A stretch of DNA of 64,000 bases from Isoetes taiwanensis (Eukaryota; Streptophyta; Lycopodiopsida; Isoetales; Isoetaceae). The position numbers and the translations under genes were made by a program. Under the pieces are notes generated by a model. The model made no database searches. It saw nothing but the letters and a program-made list of their open reading frames with translations, and was not told where the DNA came from. This document shows positions 1 through 11,685 of this stretch, one piece after another (position 1 is the stretch's first letter; each line of letters starts with the position of its first letter). The DNA lies in assembly GCA_021234155.1 (NCBI GenBank), contig JAJEKV010000271.1:126001-190000 (forward strand), read 5' to 3'.

Positions 1-277
1 CCCAAACTTCCCGGTGTTGCTTTCAAGAATTTGATGTTACTTGTGTGATGTTTGCTATTGACCCGGTCCTTGAAACTTTTATTGTCATAATCATGTGAAA
101 TGCACGTTGGTGCTTAAACAGCTTATATGTTTTTAAACTTAATTTCTTTTACCTTCGTGAATAAGAAATTATTCTCATATTTTTTCTCAGATAACTTACT
201 ATATTTTATATTACCAAGATGTTAGTCATGTTCTATCTAACCCCAATGCCGAGGACAAAGATTATTTCTATAGAGAA

Positions 278-1847
278 TGTGACGCTCCACGATTTATACT
301 TGCACGATAAATATACCGACACGTCACGGGCTATCATGGCTATAAATATACGCCATCATGGGGGTATGTAGACTAACCCCAAAGGGTTAATTTAGCTATG
401 CTAAATTAATAAGGGTTTAATTAAAGGTTAATTACCTATAATTAAGGGATAATTATCTAATTAACTTAATTAAGCTAATTAAGTTAGGCTAATTAATTAA
501 TTAGGAAGAGGACACCTGGTACAAAGACTGGGTGCTCATAAGTACGAAGATGCTCAACAATATTTGATCATGCTTGGAAAATGCCTTTAAAATATCTCTC
601 TGTCCACCAGAAAATCCCCTCCAATTAGCAAATATGAAAAGGGGAAACCCTTTGTTCAAATCTAGCATTGCCTAAGCCGCCTTTCGCCAGAATCAGAAAT
701 CAAACTTGGCCTACCTGTGGTACTACCCATTCATGTGAATCCAACAGCCGTGATCGCAGCAAGTATTATCTCGTGATCACTATTCAGGCCTCAATCGCAA
801 GAATTCCAACCGGAATACATGATGTGACTAGTGTGGCAAGTCGCAGTGTTTGTAAGCCAATATGCTTTTTATGGTATGACTAGAAAAATGCCCAAAGGTG
901 TTGCCGGGCTTTTCCTGCATAAGTAAAAAGTAAATATAAATATTAGATTTAACTTAAAATATCTATAGGCAAAAGTATTTTATGGTCTTGAAGGCACTTG
1001 CGTAGTCTAGAGGAACTCGAAAAGAATCCATAAGATACTCGGCTTTGAAAGAGGGTCAAGTTAGTTGGGCGTGTTAAAACTAATGCAAAACTAAAGCATG
1101 GTTTTGACCATTCCATACAATGTGGGCAAATAATAGAAGACACTTTTTAAGATGATTATATAAACTCGACGTTGGCAAGGCACACAATTCTCACATTGAA
1201 GGCATTCTTCCACTTTCTAAAGTATAAATTGAACATTATGTTTTTGTTGATCTATTATTGACAAGTTTAGCTAAGCCTCGTGCAAGTTGAGCATTGTTTA
1301 TACATTTCCCTTGTTTTTTCTTCATGACAGTTGAAATAAATGCTTTGCACATTCATGCATAAACAATTAAGAACTTGTACATAAGGCACTAACGGGTCAT
1401 TAGTTAAACATCTAGACGCCCAAAAAGTTTTAAACATTTAGATTGTGCCATGTGAAGCACCTCCATGGCCTCAACAATCTTTGATTTATGATCATCTAGA
1501 GACTCAATAACATGCAAGACTTTTAAATGGTCCATCTAAAAGCATGTATTGACTTTGCCCGCAATCTAGTTGATGAGCCACTAATATATATAGCTGTTGT
1601 CCAAACATCCGGAAAATAGCTAGGGTCTTAAAATGCATTTCATATGCAACAACTATTGTTTATTAGAAGGGAAGTATTGATCCATCGAATCAAGTAATAT
1701 AGTCCCCATTATTTTGTGCGATAGTACAAAGCCAACCGGGATAACTTCAGATCAGATATCATTAGCTAAACATAAACACATGTCAAGAATTGAAAAGACA
1801 ACCCATAGGAGTGAGGTCCAAATCCTTTGCTTGATCTTGATGGGCTG
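278..1847 (+). repeat. LTR-like module of chromovirus B, copy 1
   Basis: The module starts with TGTGACG, directly after the 3' non-coding end of chromovirus B. Here the purine tract upstream is degraded (tagagaa), whereas the other two copies have a clear aaggggggagaa. The first 250 bases include an AT-rich block of nested taattaa palindromes at about 390-510. The module then runs through exon-like minus-strand sequence to the left edge of chromovirus A. I could not identify a canonical CA end, so the true LTR could be shorter than the repeated module. Confidence 0.6.
1154..1627 (-). pseudogene. Captured exon-like reading frames in LTR-B module, copy 1 (broken)
   Basis: This is the degraded counterpart of the frames described at 13205-13675. 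The segment 1404-1627 corresponds to the open segment containing PDVWTTAIYISGS in copy 2. Here it carries small indels (for example around 1425-1432) at the sites where the copies usually disagree. Function is unknown. Confidence 0.4.
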
Positions 1848-2676
1848 TGTATCTTCTTTTAGACAAATGTGTGGCTTATTTGGGCACACATTCTTCGGGC
1901 TAAAGTGTGTCATCCGATCCCTCCAAGGTGGCTCCCACCGAGAATGCTTTGAGTTACGGGTTTTCTCGATTAGCAACGCATCACCTCAAGAATTGCACTC
2001 CCATTAAATTTTCTAAAGTTATTGTTTCCACCGATCTTTTGAAAAAAGATCACGATTTTGTGTGGGGAGAGAGAGCAACAAGAGGCGTTTCGTCGCATTA
2101 AGGACTTGCTAGTAAGCAGTCCTGTGTTAAATGTGCCAGATTTGAATCAGGCATTCGAGGTCTATACCGATGCTTGGCGGCAAGCGCTAAGGGGCGATTG
2201 ATGCGCAGACCAATGAGTGGCTTTGCGAAGGTCTAAACTAAGTCCCGTGGAAGAGCAAGAGGGTTTGCATTTCTATAAGGGAAGGATTATGTTCCTTCAA
2301 GTGGGGACCTTAGGGAGTCAATTCTACATGAGCACCATGACACTGGGCATGGAGGTGAATGGAAGACGTATGTGTTGGTAAAGAGGTTCTACTACTGGCC
2401 AAAGTTGCAAGATCAAGTCAAGGACTTGGTAAGTCACTGCTTGGTGTGTCAAGCTGAAGGTGGATCATGGGAAAAAACCCGGATTGTTATAGCCCCTCCC
2501 TATACCAAATGAACGCTGAAAAAGCGGAGTATGGACTTTATAGTCGCGATTACCTAGAACCGCTAGGCAACATACACAAAGTTTGGTAGTAGTGGATCTA
2601 CTTAACCAAGCATGCTAAGTTTATAGCATTAAAAAGGGAGGTTACGGACATGACGAAAGCAGCCTTCGGCCGATAT
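1848..2676 (+). pseudogene. Chromovirus A: RT end, RNase H and integrase N-terminus (copy 1)
   Basis: This is a Ty3/gypsy polyprotein remnant, left of a CACTA insertion. It shows the RT/RNase H connection (KFSKV..TDLLKKDHDFVWGE), the RNase H start (VLNVPDLNQAFEVYTDA) and then, after an internal deletion, the integrase zinc region (FYYWPKLQDQVKDLVSHCLVCQ) and the start of the catalytic core (MDFIVA). The reading frame is broken many times, more than in copy 2, mostly at CAG/CTG/CGG sites. The 5' half of the element (gag, protease, most of RT) is absent; the fragment begins in the segment leading to YLGHIL. TAT at 2674-2676 is the left target duplication of the CACTA element. Confidence 0.8.
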
Positions 2677-3425
2677 CACTACTACTGTACAGGCGCTTAT
2701 GCACGCCGCTTGGCACGCCTTAGCGACGTGAACAAGGACATCAAACGCCGCGATGCACATGCTTTAATAACGCTTCCCCGCCGCGAAAATGACGCCGCCG
2801 GTGGATTCGCCGCAGCCACGACGTCACGTTGCATGTGCGACGCCACGCCAAAGACGCGTAATGTATTAGCGACGCCATGGACGCCTCAAATATGTACAAA
2901 ATATGTCCTTATGACGCTTTTACGACGCCGCCATATGTTGCTAAGACGCATATATATGTGCGCCCAAAATGTTTTTTTCGCGGAACTTGAACCCCTAACC
3001 TCCGCTAACAAACCCGGAGGCCTTACCAACATCTCAATAACTCATATTTGTATTTATTCTATGTTTATTCTTTAAGTCGCAATGAGATGTTGCAATTGTG
3101 ACATTTCACGTTGTAATGACGTTGCACTTGGCGACGGATACGCCGCTAGTGTGACGTGGCACGAGTAGGCCATTGCGACGCCCAGCCGACGCTCCAACCG
3201 GGTGACGCCCGACGCCTACCCGCGACACTTTTTTGAATTTTGTGCAACGCCATAGGAACGTTTTCGATTTTTGCCATTGCAACGCCTCGATTAGACGCTC
3301 CAACCGCGACGGGACGCTCTATTTGGCGACGCTGCTTAAATTTTGTGCGACGTCATGGGAACGTACGCGATTTTTGCGACGCGAGCGTTTCATATACGTC
3401 GCAAACAACCCATCCTCTAGTAGTG
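2677..3425. mobile_element. Non-autonomous CACTA (EnSpm/CMC) element, copy 1
   Basis: It begins CACTACTA and ends TAGTAGTG, and it is flanked by the 3-bp direct repeat TAT (2674-2676 and 3426-3428). Both are CACTA hallmarks. The body is GC-rich with many scattered GCGACG/GACGTCGC subterminal motifs and no transposase frame. It splits the integrase of chromovirus A. At about 2980-3050 it contains a tRNA-like segment on the minus strand. Confidence 0.85.
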
Positions 3426-4292
3426 TATGCAACACATATTTCCAACCTTCGGACTTCCCTTGTCCATTGTAAGTGATCGGGACACTAAGTTCACGGGTCA
3501 CTTCTGGAGAGATCTCATGAAAGGATTGAGGATCCGGTTATACATGAGTAGTGGAACTGACGGACAGGCAAACTGAGTGCATAAACATGATCCTAGAGGA
3601 TACGCTAAGTAAGTTTTGTCCACGAAGAAGCGCCTAGGTGGGAAGATTATTTACCCTATCTAGAGTTCGCTTATAATAATAGCCATCATACTGAATCTTG
3701 GATGACTCCCTTTGTGGCTATGATGGGCCAAAATCCAAGGGCTTATTCAGATGTACATAAGTACCTCCGAACTGAAGTTCCAGTACACATGCTCCATGAT
3801 ATGGATGCAATCCCTCGGCGGCAATGCAAGCAAGCTTTACTGAAAGCTCTAACCAAAGATAGACATGATATCTCTTATGTAAGGTGATTATGTTTTTTCA
3901 CGGGTTGTTTATCCTTCGACACTAAGAATGAACACTTTACGGCCTTTAACTAAGGGTCGGGTGCCCAAACTTACTCAGAGGTCGGACCTTTTAGGATTAC
4001 TAAAAGGATCGAGGAAACAAAACAGACGAAGTTGAACTTACCACGTGAAGTAGGGATCCATCCTGGTTTTATGTAAGTCAGCCTACAAAAGGGCTATACC
4101 GATACCACTAATGTGGTTAGTTGTCTTAAATCCTTCAGAACGTGAGTAACGCCTTTTGGATAAAAGAGTTCGGCAGCCACTAATAGAGATTTGGTAGAAC
4201 ATCCGATTTAAGTGGCGTGACCCGGCCTCTTGAGGATGCCACCGGGAGACGGAGGAATTTGTGCAAGCCCCTCATCTAAAGGATCAACCTTG
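3426..4292 (+). pseudogene. Chromovirus A: integrase core, C-terminus and chromodomain (copy 1)
   Basis: The integrase resumes after the CACTA element with the second catalytic Asp motif (VSDRDTKFT) and the TDGQTE region holding the Glu. It continues through the AYNNSHHT segment, the C-terminal barrel (RYAGPFRITKR, FYVSQL) and a chromodomain (IKWQD.SLEDATWE). Several indels interrupt the frame relative to copy 2. The stop after the chromodomain is at about 4290, followed by a purine tract and the LTR start at 4321. The chromodomain places the element among plant chromoviruses. Confidence 0.8.
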
Positions 4293-4320
4293 AGGGCAAG
4301 GTCCAAAAGGAGGGGAGGAA

Positions 4321-4507
4321 TGTTGTGTGCTCCCAAGGGCATAGCTTAACCGGGCCCTTGACTCGGACGCCCATGAGCAGGGGATATTGTTGGTCGAATT
4401 CCGCGCGGGGCTTGTGATTTAATGGCCATGTTGACTATAATCACCTATGGTGACGGAATCTTGGGATAAGTGGTAATAATTGCTAGCTTAATTTAATAAT
4501 GGATCGC
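4321..4507 (+). repeat. Truncated 3' LTR of chromovirus A, copy 1
   Basis: A purine tract (aaaaggaggggaggaa) ends at 4320 and is followed by TGTTGTG. In copy 2 the same site reads TGTTACAGG. The LTR is cut after about 187 bp by the copia LTR at 4508. Confidence 0.6.
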
Positions 4508-4864
4508 TGATAGAACTAGTGCAAAACCAAACAAACCCCGCAAGATCAACTCAAGAGATAGAATAGAAGAACAAGAATAACTCTATTGAGAAAAGCAATA
4601 TGAAATACAATCTCTACTTCGAAAGCATTGCATAGTACATAACGAAATCAATATATACAACCAAATTGAGACTAAGAATAGTAGTCCACCGCTTAACCAT
4701 CGGCCCACTAATTATGGCAATCGATTTAAGGTCGGTGCTCAAGACTGACAAAGTCTTCTTCTCAGACATTTCAAAGACCTTCTCAAAGACTGTGTGCTAA
4801 GTCTTTGAACCATCATTGCTTTTCAAAGATATTATGCTTAGTCAAAGATATTTATATTCCAACA
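4508..4864 (-). repeat. 3' LTR of the minus-strand copia element, copy 1
   Basis: On the plus strand it starts TGATAGAAC and ends TTCCAACA; on the minus strand this reads TGTTGGAATATAAATATG...ATCA. The polypurine tract ttaagggagag lies immediately upstream in the minus sense. The corresponding 5' LTR is missing from the unit, so no target duplication can be tested. Confidence 0.75.
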
Positions 4865-5870
4865 CTCTCCCTTAAATGTTGTCGACTAAGCGTAAGAAAA
4901 TCAAATTTGAAACTAAGGTAATCCTTCTCTCCCTTCAGCTGCAATTTCTTCATTGCCCAAGCTCTCCTTCACATTGACGAACTTAGATCCAACTAATGGT
5001 TTGGTAAAGCCATCAGCAAACTGATCCTATAAGGAGCAATGAACAAGTTGAGAAGATCCCATTTGGATGCCACCGGACAAACCACAAATGGGTGTCAAGG
5101 TGTTTTGTCTTTGGGTGGTACTTAGCATCCTTGGCAAGATAGATGGTACTTGTGTTGTCACACAATATAACAGCCGAGGATGGAGGTACCCGCAGATCTG
5201 TCCACAAATGTTTAAGCCACAACAATTCCTGCATCCCAACACTGAGTGCTTTGAATTACGGCTCCGCGGGTGCGATGATTGACATCAGAGATCTTTTTGG
5301 ACAACCATGTCAGCACGTTAGGCCCTATGAATGTGACCATCCCTGTTATGAACCTCCTGCTATCATGACAATTAGCATGATCTGCATCAACAAAGACTTT
5401 CAGCTGGAAATCAGAGGACCTCTGATAAAAGAGACCTTCCTGTGAAGTCCCCTTCAGATATGCCAGCAGTCTTTTAGCAGCCTTCTAGTGCGACTGCCTG
5501 GGATTGCTCATGAATCTGCTTAGCACTCCCACAACAAAAGAGATATCAGGTCTAGTGACTGTGAGATATATCAACGCCCCTACCAAGCTTCGATAGAGTG
5601 TGGGATCACACTCCTCACCATCGAAATCAAGCTCAAGCCTTGCGCCTGAATCAAAAGGACTTGCCACGACCTTGCAATCTTGCATACGATACTGCTGTAA
5701 CATTTCTTTGATATATTTTTGCTGAGAAAGATAGATGCCATCTGAGTGCTGCCACACTTCTACACCTAAACAGTAATGCATAAGGCCAAGGTCAGTCATC
5801 TCGAAGGACGAAGATAATTGCAACTTCAATGTAGAAATCAGCACATCAGCATCTGTGGCACAGGATGATC
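4865..5870 (-). pseudogene. Copia RNase H and RT C-terminal half, copy 1
   Basis: On the minus strand, 5874-5485 encodes the C-terminal RT (SSFEMTDLGLMHYCLGVEV, IYLSQQKYIKEML, then YRSLVGALIYLTVTRPDI). The segment 5234-5013 encodes the RNase H end (LLWLKHLWTDL, LCDNTSTIYLAKD, HPKTKHLDTHLWFVR). Several small indels separate the pieces. The YVDD-containing middle of RT lies at the breakpoint of the inverted segment to the right. The element is therefore dead. Confidence 0.85.
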
Positions 5871-6775
5871 CCAATCCTGCTCGCCCTATAGTCCATGAGC
5901 AGGTTGGTTCCTTTCAAGGGGAGTCCAAACACATGAAGGATGCTTGTTGAATTCGATCCAAAGACCACATTATAAAGACCTATTGTAGCACCTGCTATAC
6001 CTCCTGTTGTTGATCATAGGAGATCAGCACGTCTTAAGGAGAAACAAATTGTTGCGTAAACCGGTTCAAGACTTTTGTACCGTTGTTGAACCTAGGAGAT
6101 CAGCACGTCTGATGGAGAAACAGGAGAAGTCTAATGGATCATGTAACCTTGCCTTAATGGCAAAGGTTCAGGATCATGTTGATCCACACACCTTTCATGA
6201 AGCATCTAGTGATCCGTTGGCGGCATGCAATGGAAGAAGAATACTCTCAATTCTTTGAAGCAAGGCACATGGGAATTGGTTGAACTTCCACCCGATAAGC
6301 AAGTTGTTGGTCGTAAATGGGTGTTTAAAACCAAATTTCATGCCGATGGGGCGGTGTCAAAGCACAAAGCTAGATTTGTAGCCAAGGGTTTTCTTGAAAA
6401 AAAAGGCTTAGATTATGATGAAGTCTTTGCTCCCCGTAGCCGAATGTCCACTATTAGATCAGCTTATAGCCGTTCTTCGCGATGAAAGGTTGGTTAATGT
6501 TTCAAATGGACATTAAGTACGCTTTTTGAATGGTGATTTGGAGGAAGAGGTCTATATGACTCAACCTCCGGGATTTGTTGTTCAAGGGAAGGAGCAGCTA
6601 GTTTGTCATTTGAAGAAAAGCATTTATGGCTTGAAGCAGGCTCCAAGATGTTGGCATACAAAAATTAATGCTTTCTTTCTTGAGCAGGGGTTCAGTAGAA
6701 GTGCATCAGACCCCAATCTTTATTACAAATCACATGAAGGCCGAATGTGCATTGTGGTTTTGTATGGATTTGATC
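5871..6775 (+). pseudogene. Inverted internal segment of the copia element (RT N-terminal half), copy 1
   Basis: Although both flanks are minus-strand copia, this stretch reads on the plus strand. It encodes the RT linker (RRSARLMEKQEKS), the RT start (GTWELVELPPDKQVV, WVFKTKFHADG, HKARFVAKGF), LEEEVYMTQPPGF and SIYGLKQAPRCW. The boundaries are 7-bp inverted repeats, gatgatc at 5864-5870 and gatcatc at 6772-6778. Relative to copy 2 it is further broken by indels at CAG/CTG sites. Confidence 0.85.
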
Positions 6776-8061
6776 ATCTGGAGAAACCACTAGAGAGGGA
6801 GAGAAAGGTCTACCAAAGAAATTTGCTATCGGATCTCCAACATCCAAGCTTTGTCATTGTGAACCGCAGGAGAATCACTTGAAGAGATACCATCATACGG
6901 CATCATCTTCAACGAACCAACGACCTGCTTACAATAACCTGCTTGTTGGAAGGATCGTACAGCTTGTAACCTTTCTGATTTTCTGGATACCCAATGAATA
7001 TGGCTTTGACAACCCTAGGTATGGAAGCATAAGCCAAGCATCCAAACAACCTCAAATGAGACAACCTGGTTTCATTCTCCAAAACGCTTCATAAGGAGTC
7101 ACATCCTGGACTGCCTTAGTAGGCGACCTATTTGCCAAATATGCTGATGTCACTACTGCCTCTCCCCAAAAAGATTCAGGCAGTTGCTTGTGACTCATCA
7201 TAGATCTTGCCAAATCAAGTAAAGATCTATTCCTCCTTTCAGCTACACCATTTTATGGATGAGCATAAGGAATGATTAACTGTCTTTCAATACCTTCTTC
7301 CATGAGAAACTCATCAAAGGCATTAGAAACATATTCACCTCCATTGTCACTTCTCAACTTTTTTATTACTAACCCTGTCTGCTTTTCGACTGCTGCTTTG
7401 AAGGCCTTGAACTTGCCAAGCACCTCATATTTTGCAAAGGCAAAGTATACACCCAAGTGTACCTACTGGAAATCATCAATCGGGGGTCAAGAAATATCTC
7501 TTTCCACCTAGTGAAACATCGGGCATATAGCACAAATCCAATCGCGGCTGAGCTCAAGAGGTTGAGTTGCTCGATGAATAGCCTTGTGGAAAAGGCTGTT
7601 GAGGTCCGAGATGGCATGCAGCACACTCAAGCTTGACACATTTCAGAAAGGAAATACCTGTAACCATCTTGTTCTTGTACAAAGCATGTACAACAGTGCC
7701 TCCAACATGACCAAAACGAGCATGCCACAGATGCTCAGCAGTCAAATCAGCACATAGAAGACTATGTTCAGTCTTATGAACTGAACCATTAAAGACATAC
7801 AAGCCATTCTGCAGCGTCCACTGCGCCATGAACTGCAGACTTTTCAAGTCAATGCCTTCAAGTGGATTCCTGCCCAGCAGATAGGCTTTGCCATTTTCGA
7901 GAACAATGTGATGGCTTGCTTTATCAAATTCAGTAGCAGACATGATATTAGACTGTAATCCGGGAGCAAACATGACATTCCTCACCTTACTAACTACATC
8001 ACGTCCATGCAATTGAAAAGCTACAATCCTTTCCTGTGATAGGAAGAGAATATCCATCACC
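6776..8061 (-). pseudogene. Copia GAG-preintegrase and integrase, copy 1
   Basis: On the minus strand, 8075-7554 encodes the GAG-preintegrase/HHCC zinc region (LWHARFGHVGG, CVKLECAACHLG). The segment 7456-7253 encodes the core with LRSDNGGEYV and ends at a stop just before the NGVAERRN motif. Integrase C-terminal text reaches the inversion breakpoint at about 6776. Compared with copy 2, indels around 7440-7610 break the core. Upstream gag and the protease active site are missing. Confidence 0.85.
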
Positions 8062-10195
8062 CATCGCGGGCACATGATGCATAACTGCCCTTATGTCACA
8101 CAAACTGCTCAGCTGGCCATGGCCGACCTCGACTGGGACGATCTCGAGTCTTCACCACCTGTTGACGAGGAGGCCCACGAGTACATTCACGGTGCGTCTC
8201 ATATTTTTGCAGCTATTGAAACCGGCAATGCTGAAAGTCAGCCTGCCGTTATTTCTGCTATAGGCCAGGTAGGCAGTAAACCTTTTGTTATTCTTATGGA
8301 TACGAGTAGTACCCATAATTTTGCTTCTCCCAGAATGGCCCAGGTCTTGAAACTTGAGACCTTGAGATCCGAGATCGAGACCCGGTGATCTTAGCGGTGG
8401 TAAGATCGGACATACACATGGCCGTCGCATTAACCTCAATATGCAGTTTTCCAGCGCACCAGTTGCATTAGGTGCCGAGCTAATGGACATTGGCAAATAT
8501 GATCTTATTGTCGGCATGGAATTCTTGGCCTCTGCTAAAGCCAATATAGGCTCATGAGGAAATGGGAAGTGACTTTTCATGACTAATGGGCAGTAACTAT
8601 TAAAGGTGATCCATTAAACCCAATTATCGATCCATGTCTATCGAGGCAGTTAGATAAGGCTATACGCAAGGATAAGATACTTTGCGTTATCAGACTTGCC
8701 TTCGTTGAGTCGGATGCAAAACAGAAGGAAGTAGTGGATGCATTGCCATAAAACATTGCTAGTCTTCTCCGAGAATTTAAGGATCTTTTTCGGATGAGAT
8801 CCGAGAAACTTCCTCCCTTCGGAGGGGTGGAATGTGAAATAGCTTTGGGCTGGGTACTAAGCCTACCTACGAAGCGCCATACGCATGAGTCCTCCCGAGT
8901 TGGCTGAGCTTAAAAGCAACTCCGGGAGCTATTGAACCCTAGGCTTCATTAGGCCTAGTGTTTCACCTTTTGGTGCTCCTATTCTTTTGTTAAGAAAATG
9001 GATGGCTCCATGAGAATGTGCATTGACTATAGGCGGCTCAACAAGCATCACGATCAAGAATCGCTATGCTTTACCTAAGCGAGATGATCTTATGGACCAA
9101 TTGCAAGGGGCCAAATACTTCTCAAAGATTGACTTACGCTCCGGGTATCATCGGATAAAATTAAAGAGGAAGACATCCATAAATGCGCCTTCGAACTAGA
9201 TACGGGCATTAGGAATTTCTGATTATGCCTTTTGGTTTAACTAATGCCCCATAACTTTTATCGCGGATTGATGAATGATGTTTTCGAGAATACTTGGATG
9301 ATTGTATTGTTATTTTCTTTGGCGACATTCTCATCTGATAAAACCCTTGGGGAGCATGAGAGGCATCTTCGGATGGCCTTCTGGCGAGGCGTCACCAGCT
9401 CTTTGCAAAGTTCTCCAAGTGCAAATTTGCCACACCAAAAGGTGGATTATTTGGGACATGTGATTTGCCGAGGGCATTGCCCACGAGATCCGGCAAAAAT
9501 AGAAGGCGTCAAGGATTGGCCCATTCGGGTAATGTTTAGGAGGTCCGGAGTTTTTGGGATTGGCGAGGATATTACCAGGAAGTTTGTCAAGGATCTTGCC
9601 AAGATTGCGGCGCCTCTCAGCGACCTTACAAAGCATGAGAAAGTCAAGGATTGGCTTGAACCTTTGGAAGGCAAAGGTCGGGTAAGTTTTGAGAAACTTA
9701 AGGATGCCTTGACTTGACACCGGTCCTCACATTGCGGACCCAGAAAGATAAGTTAGTAGCAACAGATGCTAGTAAAATTGCTACTGGAGGAGTTCTAATG
9801 CAGGAGGGGAGGGTTATTGCGTATGATTCTAAGAAGATGAATGAAACCGAACAGCGATACCCTACCCATGATCAGGAATTGTTAGCGGTTATGCAGCTTT
9901 ATGTATATGGAACACTACCTTCTTGGTAGGAGATTCCAGGCGGATACGGATCACCGAGTCTCCGTTATCTTTCTACCCAGCCAAATCTCAATCTCCGTCG
10001 AGAAGAAGATGGATGGAGTTTCTTGAAAGTATGATTTTGAGATTATGTATAAGCGGATAAGCACAATGTGGTTGCGGATGCTTTGTCACGCCATCCTTTG
10101 GTAACCCCAACCCATTGTAATCACGATTTCCACGCTCACGGTGAGTTGGGAAAACAAATAGGGGCAGACCTTGGCCCACAGAGATCGAGAATTCC
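8062..10195 (+). pseudogene. Chromovirus B: gag zinc-knuckle end, protease, RT and RNase H (copy 1)
   Basis: The segment starts inside a CCHC knuckle (GHMMHNC) and runs through the aspartic protease (ILMDTSSTHNF), RT ([36 protein letters not shown]) and RNase H ([14 protein letters not shown]). It is far more fragmented than the same region of copy 2. Almost every extra difference replaces CAG or CTG by CGG-, CG- or CCGG-like strings, which suggests consensus error. It joins the truncated copia directly at its left end. Gag and PBS are absent. Confidence 0.85.
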
Positions 10196-11335
10196 ATGAA
10201 GTATGGAGCAGTTTGGCCAAGGAGGCCTGAGCAGATAAGGAGGCGTGAGGTTTTTAAAACTCATTATAAGAAGGAGGGCAAATTGCTATATTACAAAGAT
10301 AAGTTGTGTGTACCCGAGACTTCAGGAGTACGTAAGCTTATTCTCCATGACACACACAACAGCCCTATAGCTGGACATGCAGGTTTCATGAAGACCTACT
10401 TTAAGATTCGCTCTAGCTATTATTGGCCGTGTATGAAGAAGGACATTGCCAGATACATTAAGCAATGTCAAGTGTGTCAGGAAACCAAGGTTGAGCAATT
10501 AAGGATTCCAGGAGAATTACAACCTTTGGATGTGCCCAACGCCAAATGGGAAGTGATAACCATGGATTTCATTGTGGGCCTTCCGCGTACCCTCCGTGGA
10601 TATGATGCCTTAATGGTAGTGGTCGACAAGTTGTCGAAGATGGCTCATTTCTTGCCATGTCGCACCACAGACACAGCCTTGGACACAGCTTTGCTGTTTG
10701 CAAAGGAAATCTTCAGATTACACGGGATGCCACAAGTGATCGTATCCGACAGGGATCCCAAGTTTGTAAGTGCATTCTGGAAAGATTTCTTTGCCACCAT
10801 CCAGACCAAGCTTACTATGAGTACAGCATATCATCCTCAGACGGATGGACAAACAGAGCGCACCAACCGCATTATAGAGGATATGTTGCGAAGTTATGTG
10901 TGGAGTAAGCAATCTCAGTGGGCTGACTATATTTATTTAGTAGAGTGTGCCTATAACAGCATGAAACAGGAGTCTTCTAGAATGTCTCCCTTCATGATAA
11001 ATTATGATTATCAATGCCTTACTCCAGACACATGGCATAATCCCGTTTCTAAAGTGGAGGTTTCTCAACAACTCCTCTTGCAAATGCAAGCTTTGGTTGA
11101 GGAAGTTCGTGATTATTTATTGGCTGCACGCAGTCGTCAGAAAAGTGTGGCTGATAAGCACAGGACCACACGCGTATTCCAAGTGGGCGATCCAGTTTGG
11201 CTCAAAATTAAGGTTAAGCAAGCCAAGCTTAAGATTGGTAACTGCAAGAAACTCGCACCCAGATGGGCTGGGCCGTTCAAGATCATTGAACGTGTTGGGA
11301 ACAGGCATATCGGTTGGATTTGCCACCCCGCTTGA
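10196..11335 (+). CDS. Chromovirus B integrase (open in copy 1)
   Basis: The 379-codon open stretch holds the complete Ty3/gypsy integrase. It has the H2C2 zinc region (HAGFMKTYFKIRSSYYWP, CQVCQ), then a catalytic core with MDFIVGLP (Asp), VSDRDPKF (Asp) and TDGQTERTNR (Glu), and then the C-terminal barrel (VGDPVWLKIK, RWAGPFKIIERVG). The start is an internal Met in what would be a gag-pol polyprotein, so it is not a real translation start. The frame is lost near 11300, where copy 1 lacks one base present in copy 2. The chromodomain follows in another frame. The core is better preserved here than in copy 2. Confidence 0.85.
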   Translation: MKYGAVWPRRPEQIRRREVFKTHYKKEGKLLYYKDKLCVPETSGVRKLILHDTHNSPIAGHAGFMKTYFKIRSSYYWPCMKKDIARYIKQCQVCQETKVEQLRIPGELQPLDVPNAKWEVITMDFIVGLPRTLRGYDALMVVVDKLSKMAHFLPCRTTDTALDTALLFAKEIFRLHGMPQVIVSDRDPKFVSAFWKDFFATIQTKLTMSTAYHPQTDGQTERTNRIIEDMLRSYVWSKQSQWADYIYLVECAYNSMKQESSRMSPFMINYDYQCLTPDTWHNPVSKVEVSQQLLLQMQALVEEVRDYLLAARSRQKSVADKHRTTRVFQVGDPVWLKIKVKQAKLKIGNCKKLAPRWAGPFKIIERVGNRHIGWICHPA

Positions 11336-11685
11336 AGATCCACAAGGTCTTTCATGTGAGTCTTCTGAAGCAACATACTCCAGATCCAGAGGAGATCTTG
11401 GATACACCCACCCTCCTTGAAATGACAGAAGAGCATCTAGAGATAGTGCCTGAAGCTCTTCTTGATCGGGCCTATAAGCAGACCAGAAGGACTCAAATGC
11501 TACCATATTTGGTCAAGTGGAAACACTTGCCAACTGAGGATGCTACGTGGGTGATGAAGATAGACCTTGAAAAGCACTATCCGGACTTCATGCGGGAATC
11601 TCAAAGCCGCAACATCAACGATGTCATCAACCCCGCACCCGGCGGTAAGCTTAGAAGGCTTGATTCGGCATGGATCATGCAGTAG
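11314..11685 (+). CDS. Chromovirus B integrase C-terminus with chromodomain, copy 1
   Basis: After the one-base frame change this frame continues with LKIHKVFHVSLLKQ and a chromodomain (MLPYLVKWKHLPTEDATW). It ends in a basic tail and a TAG at 11683. Chromodomains of this family are known to target integration to chromatin marks; that is family knowledge and is not shown here. Confidence 0.8.
   Translation: MDLPPRLKIHKVFHVSLLKQHTPDPEEILDTPTLLEMTEEHLEIVPEALLDRAYKQTRRTQMLPYLVKWKHLPTEDATWVMKIDLEKHYPDFMRESQSRNINDVINPAPGGKLRRLDSAWIMQ

Noticed and set aside
390-510. MITE in the AT-rich taattaa palindromes (also at 12440 and 24475)
   Set aside because: It lies inside the repeated LTR-B module in all three copies with no TA-type target duplication. 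It is better explained as part of the LTR.
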